Source of the DNA: Tropicibacter alexandrii
GTDB taxonomy: Bacteria > Pseudomonadota > Alphaproteobacteria > Rhodobacterales > Rhodobacteraceae
Length of the DNA: 64,000 bases
NCBI RefSeq assembly: GCF_003667315.2
Contig: NZ_RCTZ02000012.1
Coordinates: forward strand, 82,384 to 146,383
Reading direction: 5' to 3'
Below, piece after piece: positions 10,351 through 19,206 of this stretch. The notes under the pieces were generated by a model that searched no databases, was not told the origin of the DNA, and was given only the letters and a program-made list of their open reading frames with translations. Each line of letters opens with the position of its first letter. Positions within the stretch are counted from its first letter, which is position 1. The translations under genes were made by a program, and so were the position numbers.

Positions 10351-11469
10351 TCAGTTCAGGGCCGAATGTGGCCTCTGGTCCCGTTCTGCCTGCAAAAGGT
10401 AAAGGTTTCCTTGCTCGGCCTCGGTCACGATCGGCATGCCCTTGTCGAGGTGACGGCGCAGCAGGCCGCGACAGCGCTGCCCGTCCGGAAAGGGGCGGCA
10501 GGGCACAACCGGCTGACCCATCACCGCGTCGACCCTGCGCCGCTGGGCGGGATCGAGCGCCTGCACGGCTTGCGGACCGGGGAAGAAGCTTTCGACCGGC
10601 ACGGCATGGGCGCAAAGCAGTTCGTGCCGGTCCAGCACGACATGCGCATAGCGCACCGGCAGCCACGGCGCAGCGCGCCGGACCCCGGGCCATGCGGTCA
10701 GAAACCGGGCCGGAACCAGCACCTCGGCTGTGCCGAACATGCGGCGGGCGATGGGCGAATGCACCAGCACCCGGTGTTGCGGGGACAGTGCCAGCGGTCG
10801 GTCCGGCACACCCGGCCCGAGCGCCCCTTCGGCGATCAAGACCGGCGCCTGCGCGCCGCCGCGGGGCAGGTGGCTGAGCAGCACCGCACCCACGGGGCGC
10901 GGCCCGTGATCCCGGGTCAGGACGATATCGCCTGCGGTCAGGTGCTCGACCGTGACGGGCCCGGAGAGCGTGTCGATCTGTGTCCCGGCGCCGAAACACA
11001 CGGCGCTGCCGCTCATGGTCTGCCAAGTGTTGTAGCCCGCCGCATCGGTGGTGATCGGTGTCGTCAACTGGATCGAACGGATGACGAGGTTGTCCATCGC
11101 GCCTGCATTCTGCATGTCGCCCACGAAGGTATCGCTGTTGTCCATCTGCACGACCACCACGTCGATGTCATGCACCACGCCGTCCACATCCGTGACCAGT
11201 GCATTATAAGTGATGGTCGAATCCACATCGCGTGAATTCGCCACCCCGCCCACCGTGTAAATCACGAAATCCGGGCTGTTGATGTCGTTGTCGTAGATGG
11301 CACTGTTGTTGTCGATATCCCGGCTTTCGATGGTGACGAGTTCGAGGTCCTGAAAGGCGTGATAGGTGCCAGCCAGGTTCGACGCCAGTTCGGCGTCGGT
11401 GTTGCTTTCATCTACGTCGATGTCCGGCAGGTTGCCGATGAACACCATCGTATTGTAGGTCGTCGCCAT
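10351..11469 (-). CDS. Hint-domain protein
   Basis: 372 residues. The first ~175 residues are acidic and low in basic residues (many D, N, T and V), with no signal peptide, and resemble no family I can name. At about residue 178 a Hedgehog/intein (Hint) domain begins with CFGAGTQIDTLSGPVTVEHLTAGDIVLTRD, the standard block-A cysteine start, and continues with LALSPQHRVLVHS (block-B histidine). Such stand-alone Hint proteins are common in Roseobacters; whether they self-process is not known to me. The start at 11469 (MATTYNTM) has AGGATCGAG upstream. It sits backwards between pyrH and frr, upstream of the GlxA-type regulator. Confidence 0.8.
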   Translation of the reverse strand: MATTYNTMVFIGNLPDIDVDESNTDAELASNLAGTYHAFQDLELVTIESRDIDNNSAIYDNDINSPDFVIYTVGGVANSRDVDSTITYNALVTDVDGVVHDIDVVVVQMDNSDTFVGDMQNAGAMDNLVIRSIQLTTPITTDAAGYNTWQTMSGSAVCFGAGTQIDTLSGPVTVEHLTAGDIVLTRDHGPRPVGAVLLSHLPRGGAQAPVLIAEGALGPGVPDRPLALSPQHRVLVHSPIARRMFGTAEVLVPARFLTAWPGVRRAAPWLPVRYAHVVLDRHELLCAHAVPVESFFPGPQAVQALDPAQRRRVDAVMGQPVVPCRPFPDGQRCRGLLRRHLDKGMPIVTEAEQGNLYLLQAERDQRPHSALN

Positions 11470-11613
11470 CTCGATCCTGCATTTGCATCGATTCAGTCTT
11501 GACCCGTTGTGGTTAAATTCCCGTTCAATGCCGGTGATCTGGCGGTGGCGGCTATACAACCGCGCCCGGGCGGCGTAGATACGGGCAAAACGACCAAAAT
11601 GACCGAGGACCCC

Positions 11614-12177
11614 ATGTCTGACGATTTCATGCTAGACACCGACGATCTGGAACGCCGCATGGAAGGCGCGCTGGCCAACCTGCGCACGGAATTCGCCTCG
11701 TTGCGCACCGGGCGGGCCTCGGCCTCGATGCTGGAGCCGGTGCAGGTGGATGCCTATGGCCAGATGACCCCGATCAATCAGGTCGGCACCGTCAACGTGC
11801 CGGAACCGCGCATGGTCACCATCAATGTCTGGGACAAGGGGCTGGTCGGCAAGGTCGAAAAGGCGATCCGCGAAAGCGGTCTGGGCATCAACCCGCAGCT
11901 CAACGGCACGATCATCATGCTGCCGATCCCCGAACTGAACGAGGAGCGCCGCCGCGAACTGACCAAGGTGGCCGCGCAATACGCCGAACATGCCCGCGTC
12001 GCCGTGCGCAACGTGCGCCGCGACGGCATGGACCAGATCAAGAAGGCCAAGGCCGACGGCATGTCCGAAGACGACCAGAAGCTCTGGGAGCAGGAGGTTC
12101 AGGACATGACCAACAAGTATATCAAGCGGATCGACGATCAGCTGGAGACCAAGCAGGGCGAGATCATGCAGGTCTGA
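11614..12177 (+). CDS. frr: Ribosome recycling factor
   Basis: Splits the post-termination ribosome together with EF-G. 187 residues, the normal length. The family motifs [32 protein letters not shown] and [27 protein letters not shown] are all present. The start at 11614 (MSDDFMLD) has GAGGAC upstream; an in-frame ATG at 11599 would add five residues. It begins the plus-strand run of envelope genes but is followed by a terminator-like hairpin, so it may be transcribed separately from uppS. Confidence 0.96.
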   Translation: MSDDFMLDTDDLERRMEGALANLRTEFASLRTGRASASMLEPVQVDAYGQMTPINQVGTVNVPEPRMVTINVWDKGLVGKVEKAIRESGLGINPQLNGTIIMLPIPELNEERRRELTKVAAQYAEHARVAVRNVRRDGMDQIKKAKADGMSEDDQKLWEQEVQDMTNKYIKRIDDQLETKQGEIMQV

Positions 12178-12199
12178 TCGGACACCGATCACCCGATCG

Positions 12200-12226
12200 A
12201 CCGGCGAAGCTGTCTTCGCCGGTTTC
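12200..12226 (+). terminator. Hairpin after frr
   Basis: A 10-bp perfect stem (ACCGGCGAAG at 12200-12209 and CTTCGCCGGT at 12214-12223, loop CTGT) sits 23 bases after the frr stop and is followed by TTCC. The short T-run makes termination plausible but not certain. Confidence 0.6.
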
Positions 12227-12348
12227 CTGTCTGGCAGGGGGTCGCCGGTGATTCACCCTGTCTTTCTTGACCCCTTTGGCTTCTTGCGCGGATAGTCTAG
12301 AAGGGGGGCGCATTTCGCCCGACTTGGCCGACGAAACAGGAGCCGCCG

Positions 12349-13074
12349 ATGGCAAAACCGTTCCTTGAAACCGATGGACCACATCACGTGGCCATCATCA
12401 TGGACGGCAACGGCCGCTGGGCCACGCAACGCGCACGGCCGCGTCTGTTCGGCCACCATGCCGGCGCGCGCCGGGTGCGCGAGATCGTCGAGGCTTGCCC
12501 GGAAAACGGGGTCAAGTACCTGACGATCTTCGCCTTTTCCACCGAAAACTGGAAACGCACGCAGGTCGAGGTGGCGGGGCTCATGAGCCTGTTCCGGCGC
12601 TACATCATGAAGGAGATGCAGGCCTTCGTGAAGGAAAACGTCCGGGTGCGCTTCATCGGCGACCGGCCCAAGCTGGACGCCAAGCTGCGCGGGTTGATGG
12701 ACGAGGCGGAGGCGATGACGGCGCATTGCACCGGCACCAACCTGACCATCGCGCTGAATTACGGCGGTCGGGACGAGGTCAGCCGCGCAACGCAGCGTCT
12801 GGCGCAGGATGTGGCCGCGGGCAGGCTGCGCCCCGAGGACGTGAACGAGGAAACCTTGCCACGCTACCTCGACACGCATGTATTGCCCGACCCGGATCTT
12901 GTGATCCGCACCAGCGGCGAGGCGCGGATTTCCAACTTTCTGCTGTGGCAGTCGGCCTATGCGGAATACGAATTCATCGACACGCTCTGGCCGGATTTCT
13001 CCGCCGATGAATTCGCCAAGCTCTGCGCGAAATACGGTCTGCGCGACCGCCGCTATGGCGCGGTGAAGGCATGA
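12349..13074 (+). CDS. uppS: Isoprenyl transferase (undecaprenyl diphosphate synthase)
   Basis: Condenses isopentenyl diphosphate units with farnesyl diphosphate to make the C55 lipid carrier for peptidoglycan and O-antigen. 241 residues. The catalytic aspartate is D19 in the motif IIMDGNGRWA, followed by FSTENWKR and the C-terminal DLVIRTSGEARISNFLLWQ and YAEYEFIDTLWPDF motifs. AGGAGCC lies upstream of the start. It overlaps cdsA by four bases (ATGA), so the two are coupled. Confidence 0.96.
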   Translation: MAKPFLETDGPHHVAIIMDGNGRWATQRARPRLFGHHAGARRVREIVEACPENGVKYLTIFAFSTENWKRTQVEVAGLMSLFRRYIMKEMQAFVKENVRVRFIGDRPKLDAKLRGLMDEAEAMTAHCTGTNLTIALNYGGRDEVSRATQRLAQDVAAGRLRPEDVNEETLPRYLDTHVLPDPDLVIRTSGEARISNFLLWQSAYAEYEFIDTLWPDFSADEFAKLCAKYGLRDRRYGAVKA

Positions 13075-13853
13075 CCGCCAACTGGCAGGACCTGAAGCCG
13101 CGCGTCCTTTCGGGGCTTGCGATGATCGCCATTGGCGCCGCCGCCATTCAGGCGGGGGGCGTGTGGTGGCAGGTTCTGATCGCGGTGATCTCGGGCGGCA
13201 TGGTCTGGGAACTGGTCTGCATGGTCGATACGGGCCGCACGAAAAGTCAGTATATCCTTGCCGCGGCCACGGGCCTGTGCCTGCTGGTCGCCATCAACAT
13301 TCCGCCCAGTTTCGCGCTGCCGCTGTTGTTGCTGCCGTCGATGCTGGGCTTCACCCGGATGGAGCGGGGCGGGGTGACCTATGCGGTCACCACGATGATG
13401 ATCACGCTGGCGGGCTATTCGATGATGGCGCTGCGCGGCGATTTCGGCCTGACATGGATGCTGTGGCTGGTCTGCGTGGTCGTGGCGACCGACGTGATGG
13501 GCTATTTCGCGGGCAAGTCCTTGGGCGGACCCAAGGTCTGGCCGCGTGTCTCGCCGAAAAAGACGTGGTCGGGCACCATTGGCGGCTGGATCGGCGCGGC
13601 GGTGGTCGGCGCGATCTGGGCCGGTTGGACGGTCGAGGGGGCGGGGCTGATCGGCATCTCCATCGCCGTGTCCATGGCCAGCCAGATCGGGGATATGGCC
13701 GAAAGCACGATCAAGCGGCGCGCGGGCGTCAAGGACAGTTCGAACCTGATCCCCGGCCATGGTGGCCTGATGGACAGGTTCGACGGCATGCTGGGCGGCG
13801 CGGTCTTTCTCGTGATCGCGGGCCAGATCGTGGGATTCCCGCCGGGGGTGTGA
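13071..13853 (+). CDS. cdsA: Phosphatidate cytidylyltransferase
   Basis: Makes CDP-diacylglycerol, the precursor of all phospholipids, in the inner membrane. 260 residues with about seven hydrophobic segments. The CDP-alcohol signature is visible near the C-terminus (RRAGVKDSSNLIPGHGGLMDRFDGMLGG), with KKTWSGTIGG before it. The start overlaps the uppS stop as ATGA and its own stop overlaps the dxr start as TGATG. Confidence 0.95.
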   Translation: MTANWQDLKPRVLSGLAMIAIGAAAIQAGGVWWQVLIAVISGGMVWELVCMVDTGRTKSQYILAAATGLCLLVAINIPPSFALPLLLLPSMLGFTRMERGGVTYAVTTMMITLAGYSMMALRGDFGLTWMLWLVCVVVATDVMGYFAGKSLGGPKVWPRVSPKKTWSGTIGGWIGAAVVGAIWAGWTVEGAGLIGISIAVSMASQIGDMAESTIKRRAGVKDSSNLIPGHGGLMDRFDGMLGGAVFLVIAGQIVGFPPGV

Positions 13854-15022
13854 TGCGCAGGATTTCGATTTTCGGCGCGACCGGATCCATTGGACAAAAC
13901 ACAATCGACCTGATCGCCCGCGCGCCCGACGCGTACCGCGTCGTCGCGCTGACCGGCGGGCAGAACATTGCGCAACTTGCGCGGGATGCGCGCCGCCTGA
14001 AGGCCGAGATCGCCGTGACTGCGGATGAAACCTTGCTTGATGCCTTGCGCGATGCGCTGGCGGATAGCGGGGTCGAGGCCGCCGCCGGGCGTGCGGCCTT
14101 GGTCGAGGCGGCAACCCGGCCTGCGGATTGGGTGATGTCGGCCATCGTCGGCGCGGCGGGGCTGGAACCGGGGCTGCGCGCGCTGGAGCAGGGGGCCGAT
14201 CTGGCCTTGGCCAACAAGGAAAGCATGGTGTGCGCCGGGCCGTTGATGCTCCGTACCGCGCGCGCGCATGGCGGGCGCTTGCTGCCCGTCGACAGCGAAC
14301 ATTCGGCGGTGTTTCAGGCCCTGATCGGCGAGGATCTGTCTGCGGTCGAGCGCGTCATCATCACGGCAAGCGGCGGCGCGTTTCGCGACTGGCCGTTGGA
14401 AGACCTTGAAAAGGCCACGCCCGAGCAGGCCGCCACGCATCCGAATTGGGATATGGGGCAGCGCATCACCATCGACTCGGCGTCGATGTTCAACAAGGCG
14501 CTCGAACTGATCGAGACGCGGGAGTTCTTTGGCATCGACCCCGCGATGATCGAGACTGTCGTACACCCGGAATCGATGATCCACGCGCTGGTCGGCTTCA
14601 ACGACGGGGCGCTGATGGCCCATGTCGGCCCGCCGGATATGCGCCACGCCATCGGATTCGCCCTGCATTACCCGGACCGCCAGACCTTGCCCGTCGAACG
14701 TCTCGACCTCGTGAAACTCGGCCAGCTGACCTTCCGCCCCGCCTGCGAGACCCGCTGGCCCGCGCTGCGCCTTGCGCGCGAGGTGATGCAGGCAGGCGGG
14801 TTGATGGGCGCGGTGTTCAACGCCGCCAAGGAAGAGGCGCTGACCGCCTTCATCGCCCGGCAGATCACCTTTCCGCGCATGGCGGGGATCGTTGAGGATG
14901 TGTTAACCCGTCTTTCGTCCCATGCGGGTCATAATGTCGACGCGATTACTCTTGATATGGTTGCAGAGGTTGACCATCTCGCACGAGTGGCGGCACGTAC
15001 GGTCATCACCGGTCAAGCCTGA
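13853..15022 (+). CDS. dxr: 1-deoxy-D-xylulose 5-phosphate reductoisomerase
   Basis: The second step of the MEP isoprenoid pathway, which feeds UppS. 389 residues. The NADPH-binding motif GATGSIG is at residues 8-14. Substrate and metal motifs follow (LANKESMVCAG, PVDSEHSAVFQ, ITASGGAFRD, HPNWDMGQRITIDSASMFNKALE and VVHPESMIHALVGF). The ATG at 13853 overlaps the cdsA stop as TGATG; the frame is open further upstream inside cdsA, but that part is an out-of-frame shadow. Confidence 0.96.
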   Translation: MRRISIFGATGSIGQNTIDLIARAPDAYRVVALTGGQNIAQLARDARRLKAEIAVTADETLLDALRDALADSGVEAAAGRAALVEAATRPADWVMSAIVGAAGLEPGLRALEQGADLALANKESMVCAGPLMLRTARAHGGRLLPVDSEHSAVFQALIGEDLSAVERVIITASGGAFRDWPLEDLEKATPEQAATHPNWDMGQRITIDSASMFNKALELIETREFFGIDPAMIETVVHPESMIHALVGFNDGALMAHVGPPDMRHAIGFALHYPDRQTLPVERLDLVKLGQLTFRPACETRWPALRLAREVMQAGGLMGAVFNAAKEEALTAFIARQITFPRMAGIVEDVLTRLSSHAGHNVDAITLDMVAEVDHLARVAARTVITGQA

Positions 15023-15039
15023 GGCAGAAGGGGTATGTT

Positions 15040-16389
15040 TTGGATCTGACGACATTGATTCCCATGTTCGGCGGAACGCTTTGGACGGTGTTCTTTTTCA
15101 TCATCGCGCTGTCGGTGGTCATCGCCATCCACGAATACGGGCATTTCATCGTCGGCAAGAAATCCGGCATCTTCCCCGAGGTCTTCAGCCTTGGTTTCGG
15201 CCCGGTCCTGTGGTCGCGCGTCGACCGGGACGGCACGAAATGGCAGATCGCGGCGATTCCCTTTGGTGGCTACGTCAAGTTCCGCGGCGATGCGAACGCA
15301 TCCGGCGGCGTCGATGGCGAGGTGGTCGAGGCGCTGGACGATGCGGAACGCCGCCAGACCATGCAGGGGGCGCCGCTTTGGGCGCGCACGGCGACCGTTG
15401 CGGCGGGCCCGATCTTCAACTTCGTGCTGTCGGCCATCCTGTTCACGGCGATCTTCATGTATCGCGGCGTCACCGCCGACCCGCTGGTGATTTCCGAACT
15501 CAAGCCCGTGCCCTTCACTCAGGAATTGCAGGAGGGCGACCAGATCCTCGCCATCGAGGGGCAGGACCTGCCCAGTGCCGAGGATGGTGTCGCTTACAGC
15601 GCCTTCATGGCCGATCTGCCCTTGCAGCCGGTGCTGGATTACACCGTGCTGCGGGACGGGCGCGAAATGGTGGTGCAGGGCCCGTATTTCCAGGCCCCGA
15701 TCGCGGGCAGCATCCAGCCGCGTTCTGCGGCGATGGATGCCGGGCTGCGGGCCGGGGACGTGATCACCGCGTTGAATGGCGAGCCTGTCTTCGCCTTCAC
15801 CCAGTTGCCCGAAGTTATCGAAGCCTCCGAGGGTGCGCCGGCCGATCTGACGGTCTGGCGCGATGGCGAGACGTTGAACCTGACCCTGTCGCCGCGCCGC
15901 GTCGACGAGCCGCAGGCGGAGGGTGGGTTCAAGACGGTGTACCGGATCGGCGTCGGCAGCGGTTTGCTCTTCGTGCCCGACACGGTCACGCCGGGCTTCT
16001 TCGAAGCGGTCTGGGGCAGCGTGAACCAAGTCTGGCGCGTGATCTCTTCGTCGCTGTCGGGTCTGTACCATATCGTGACGGGCCAGATCAGCACCTGCAA
16101 CCTGTCCGGTCCCGTCGGCATCGCGCAGGCATCGGGTGACATGGCGTCGCAAGGCATCCTGCCTTTCATCGGCTTCATCGCGATGATTTCCACCGCGATC
16201 GGCCTGTTGAACCTGTTCCCGATCCCGGCGCTGGATGGGGGGCACCTGATGTTCTACGCCTACGAGGCGCTGCGCGGCGAGCCGCCCAGCGACGGTGTGC
16301 TGAACGTGATGATGTCGGTGGGCATCGTGATCGTGCTGGGCTTCATGGCGTTCGGACTGACCAACGATATTGCGCTCTGCCGGCCGTAG
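15040..16389 (+). CDS. rseP: RIP metalloprotease RseP (site-2 protease)
   Basis: An inner-membrane zinc protease that cleaves anti-sigma factors and signal-peptide remnants within the membrane. 449 residues. The zinc motif HEYGH is at residues 31-35 in the first membrane segment. PDZ-like domains occupy the middle (for example IQPRSAAMDAGLRAGDVITALNGEPV). The third ligand motif NLFPIPALDGGH lies near the C-terminus. The start is read as TTG at 15040 because AGAAGGGG lies six bases upstream; the next in-frame ATG at 15064 lacks a ribosome site and would clip the first segment. It ends before a strong terminator. Confidence 0.93.
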   Translation: MDLTTLIPMFGGTLWTVFFFIIALSVVIAIHEYGHFIVGKKSGIFPEVFSLGFGPVLWSRVDRDGTKWQIAAIPFGGYVKFRGDANASGGVDGEVVEALDDAERRQTMQGAPLWARTATVAAGPIFNFVLSAILFTAIFMYRGVTADPLVISELKPVPFTQELQEGDQILAIEGQDLPSAEDGVAYSAFMADLPLQPVLDYTVLRDGREMVVQGPYFQAPIAGSIQPRSAAMDAGLRAGDVITALNGEPVFAFTQLPEVIEASEGAPADLTVWRDGETLNLTLSPRRVDEPQAEGGFKTVYRIGVGSGLLFVPDTVTPGFFEAVWGSVNQVWRVISSSLSGLYHIVTGQISTCNLSGPVGIAQASGDMASQGILPFIGFIAMISTAIGLLNLFPIPALDGGHLMFYAYEALRGEPPSDGVLNVMMSVGIVIVLGFMAFGLTNDIALCRP

Positions 16390-16412
16390 CCTGCCCGCGC
16401 ACCAGACAAGAC

Positions 16413-16441
16413 GCGCGTCCCTCGGGACGCGCTTTTTGTTT
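16413..16441 (+). terminator. Rho-independent terminator after rseP
   Basis: An 8-bp stem (GCGCGTCC at 16413-16420 and GGACGCGC at 16425-16432) with a CTCG tetraloop is followed by TTTTTGTTTTG. It lies 23 bases after the rseP stop and should separate the uppS-rseP transcript from bamA. Confidence 0.9.
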
Positions 16442-16574
16442 TGAAATCAGCGACAAGCCCCGGTGCATGGGGTGGATTGCCAGCGACAGCGGCAACGATT
16501 TTCCCGCGCCTCGCCCTAAATCCGCCGGAATCGAGCGCCATGATCCAGTCATCGATCAAGGAAGGACCGATTCC

Positions 16575-16706
16575 ATGCATACGCTTCATGCCGGATATCG
16601 CAGCATGTCACTTTTGGTGAGCATCAACTGGGACCGCCTGTTGTATGTCTGCACCATTGTTTTCGCCCTGTTTTTCGGGGCGTGGCTCGGCACGCTCCTG
16701 CAATAA
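16575..16706 (+). CDS. Possible 43-residue single-span membrane protein
   Basis: Lies between the rseP terminator and bamA, in a gap of about 415 bases. The reading frame encodes 43 residues, with a hydrophilic start followed by one clear membrane segment (LLYVCTIVFALFFGAWLGTLL) and an immediate stop. AAGGA precedes the ATG by about ten bases. A second in-frame ATG at 16605 would give 33 residues. The frame does not resemble a family I know, and short frames of this kind can occur by chance. Downstream, before bamA, there is a short hairpin (TCGCGC and GCGCGA around 16718-16733) without a T-run. Confidence 0.4.
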   Translation: MHTLHAGYRSMSLLVSINWDRLLYVCTIVFALFFGAWLGTLLQ

Positions 16707-16805
16707 TCGGAGTTCCCTCGCGCAAAGGCGCGAAATGAGGGCCTGGGGCTTTTGACAAGCCTGCGCATGTCCGATACTCAACATCTTGAGGGATGTCGGA
16801 GTGAA

Positions 16806-19202
16806 ATGCGAAAAATGGCACAAGTCATTTCGGCGCGTGTAGCGCGTGATCGAGCGGAAACTGTAAAGCTTTCCACCAAATTGGCCCAGGCTGCCCGGGT
16901 CGTCGCTTTGGGCATCGCCCTGGGTGGCGGTGCGTCCGTCGTGCTCCTGCCAGAGCCGGCGGTGGCGCAAAGCTACAGCTTTTCCAGCGTGTTGATCCAG
17001 GGCAATGCCCGCGTCGATACCGGTACGATCCTGTCTTATGCGGGCATTGCGCGCGGCCAGACAGTGAGCGCCGCGGAACTGAACGACGCCTATCAGCGCC
17101 TCGTCGGGTCCGGCCTGTTCGAAGAGGTGGTGATCGACCCACGGGGCTCGCAACTGGTGATTTCCGTCGTGGAATTCCCGACGATCAACCGCATCAGCTT
17201 CGAGGGTAACAACCGCCTCAAGGATGAAGATCTGTCCGCCATCGTGCAGTCCGAATCCCGCCGCGTGTTCAGCCCTTCGCTGGCCGAGGGTGACGCGCAG
17301 CGCATCTCCGAAGCCTACCTGCAGCAGGGCCGTCTCGCGGCACGTGTCAGCCCGAAGGTCATCCGCCGGTCTGACAACCGCGTCGATCTGGTCTTCGAGG
17401 TGTTCGAGGGTGGCGTGTCCGAGATCGAGCGCATCGGCTTCACCGGGAACGGCGTCTATTCCGACCGGCGACTGCGCCGCGTGCTTGAAACCAAGCAGGC
17501 GGGCATTCTGCGCGCGCTGATCAAGAAGGACACCTTCGTCGAGGATCGAATCGAGTTCGACAAGCAGCTGCTGCGCGATTTCTACGCCGCGCGCGGCTAT
17601 GTCGATTTCCGCATCAACGGCGTGAATGCCGAGCTGGCGCAGGAGCGCGACGGCTATTTCGTGAGCTTCAACATCGAAGAGGGCCAGCAGTTCCGCGTGG
17701 GTGAGGTCACAGTCACCTCCGACCTGCCGGACGTGGACCCGGATTTCTTCCGGTCCAAGGTGCGCCTGAAATCCGGCAAGGTCTATTCGCCCAGCCTCGT
17801 CGAGAATGAGATTGCGCGTCTGGAACGTCTTGCGATCCAAGAGGGTCTGAACTTCGTCCGTGTCGATCCGCGCATCAACCGCAATGATCGCGACCTGACG
17901 CTGGATGTCGAATTCCAGCTGACCCGCGGCGACCGCATCTTTATCGAGCGCATCGACATCGAGGGCAACACCACCACGCTCGACCGCGTGGTGCGGCGTC
18001 AGTTCAACGTGGTCGAGGGCGACCCCTTCAACCCGCGCGCCATCCGCGAAAGCGCCGAGCGCATCCGCGCCCTTGGCTTCTTTACCAATGCCGACGTGCA
18101 GGCCCGCGAAGGGTCGAGCGGTCAGCAGGTCGTGATCGACGTAAATGTCGAGGAAAAGCCGACGGGCTCGTTCGGCTTTGGCGGGTCCTACTCGACGACC
18201 ACCGGTTTCGGGGCGAATATCTCGTTCTCCGAGCGGAACTTCCTCGGGCGTGGCCAGCAGCTGTCGTTCTCGCTGAACACGGCACAGGCGCAGAACGCTT
18301 TCAACTTCTCCTTCGTCGAGCCCGCTTTCCTTGGGCGCGATGTCGCGTTCGGGCTCGCACTTGGCTATTCCGAAGCCTCGAACCTGTCGGACCTTTACTC
18401 GATCCAATCGGGCCAGTTCCAGCCGTTCTTCGAATTCCCGCTGTCGGACAAGACCCGTCTGCAGGCGCGCTATACCCTGACCTATTCGAACATCACGAAT
18501 GTCAGCGGGGCGACCGGGACGCTGGGCGGCATCGCGGGCAGCGACCTGCTGCTGGGCGAGATCTTCGACAGTTCCATCGGTTACACGCTCAGCTACGATA
18601 CCCGTCGGACCGGGCTTGATCCCAATTCGGGCGTGCTGCTGACGCTGAGCCAAGATTTCGGGGGCCTCGGCGGCGACCGGACCTTCATCAAGACGACCGC
18701 CAAGGCTATCGCCCAGACCAAGGTCATGAACGAGGAAGTCACCCTGCGGGCGACCCTCGAAGGCGGCGCGCTGAACTATTCGCAAGGCCGCAGCCGTGTT
18801 TCGGACCGTTTCCAGATCGGTCCGACCATCATGCGGGGCTTTGAATATGGCGGCATTGGCCCGCGCGAAATCGGTCCCGGCGTCAACGACTCGCTGGGCG
18901 GCCAGTTCTACGCGGTCGCCAAGTTCGAGGCTGAATTCCCGCTGGGTCTGCCAGAGGAATACGGAATCTCTGGCGGTGTCTTCTACGATATCGGCTCCGT
19001 CTGGGATGCGGGCGATATCAGCGCAGTTGGCGCGGGCAACAAAGTGGTCGGCAACGATTTCTCGGATCGCCATGTTGTCGGCTTCTCGATCTTCTGGGAC
19101 AGCGTGCTTGGCCCGCTGCGCATGGATTTCTCGGAGCCCGTGAAGAAGTTGAAGACTGACCAAGCGCTCAACTTCAACTTGGGTGTGTCGACGCAGTTCT
19201 GA
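16806..19202 (+). CDS. bamA: Outer membrane protein assembly factor BamA
   Basis: The core of the BAM machine that folds beta-barrel proteins into the outer membrane. 798 residues. A long N-terminal leader of about 56 residues ends in a hydrophobic stretch and PAVAQ. Five POTRA domains follow (roughly residues 58-410; for example INRISFEGNNRLKDEDL and RIFIERIDIEGNTTTLDRVVRRQF). The 16-strand barrel carries the family motifs MRGFEYGGIGPR and VVGFSIFWDSVLGPLRMDFSEPV and ends in the terminal phenylalanine of outer-membrane proteins. The start at 16806 is chosen for the GGAG five bases upstream. Skp starts five bases after its stop. Confidence 0.96.
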   Translation: MRKMAQVISARVARDRAETVKLSTKLAQAARVVALGIALGGGASVVLLPEPAVAQSYSFSSVLIQGNARVDTGTILSYAGIARGQTVSAAELNDAYQRLVGSGLFEEVVIDPRGSQLVISVVEFPTINRISFEGNNRLKDEDLSAIVQSESRRVFSPSLAEGDAQRISEAYLQQGRLAARVSPKVIRRSDNRVDLVFEVFEGGVSEIERIGFTGNGVYSDRRLRRVLETKQAGILRALIKKDTFVEDRIEFDKQLLRDFYAARGYVDFRINGVNAELAQERDGYFVSFNIEEGQQFRVGEVTVTSDLPDVDPDFFRSKVRLKSGKVYSPSLVENEIARLERLAIQEGLNFVRVDPRINRNDRDLTLDVEFQLTRGDRIFIERIDIEGNTTTLDRVVRRQFNVVEGDPFNPRAIRESAERIRALGFFTNADVQAREGSSGQQVVIDVNVEEKPTGSFGFGGSYSTTTGFGANISFSERNFLGRGQQLSFSLNTAQAQNAFNFSFVEPAFLGRDVAFGLALGYSEASNLSDLYSIQSGQFQPFFEFPLSDKTRLQARYTLTYSNITNVSGATGTLGGIAGSDLLLGEIFDSSIGYTLSYDTRRTGLDPNSGVLLTLSQDFGGLGGDRTFIKTTAKAIAQTKVMNEEVTLRATLEGGALNYSQGRSRVSDRFQIGPTIMRGFEYGGIGPREIGPGVNDSLGGQFYAVAKFEAEFPLGLPEEYGISGGVFYDIGSVWDAGDISAVGAGNKVVGNDFSDRHVVGFSIFWDSVLGPLRMDFSEPVKKLKTDQALNFNLGVSTQF

Positions 19203-19206
19203 TGTG

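Noticed and set aside
10328..11026. N-terminal extension of the GlxA-type regulator by about 230 codons
   Set aside because: The extension overlaps the Hint-domain gene in another frame and reads as Arg/Pro/Ala shadow; the conserved domain begins at [11 protein letters not shown].
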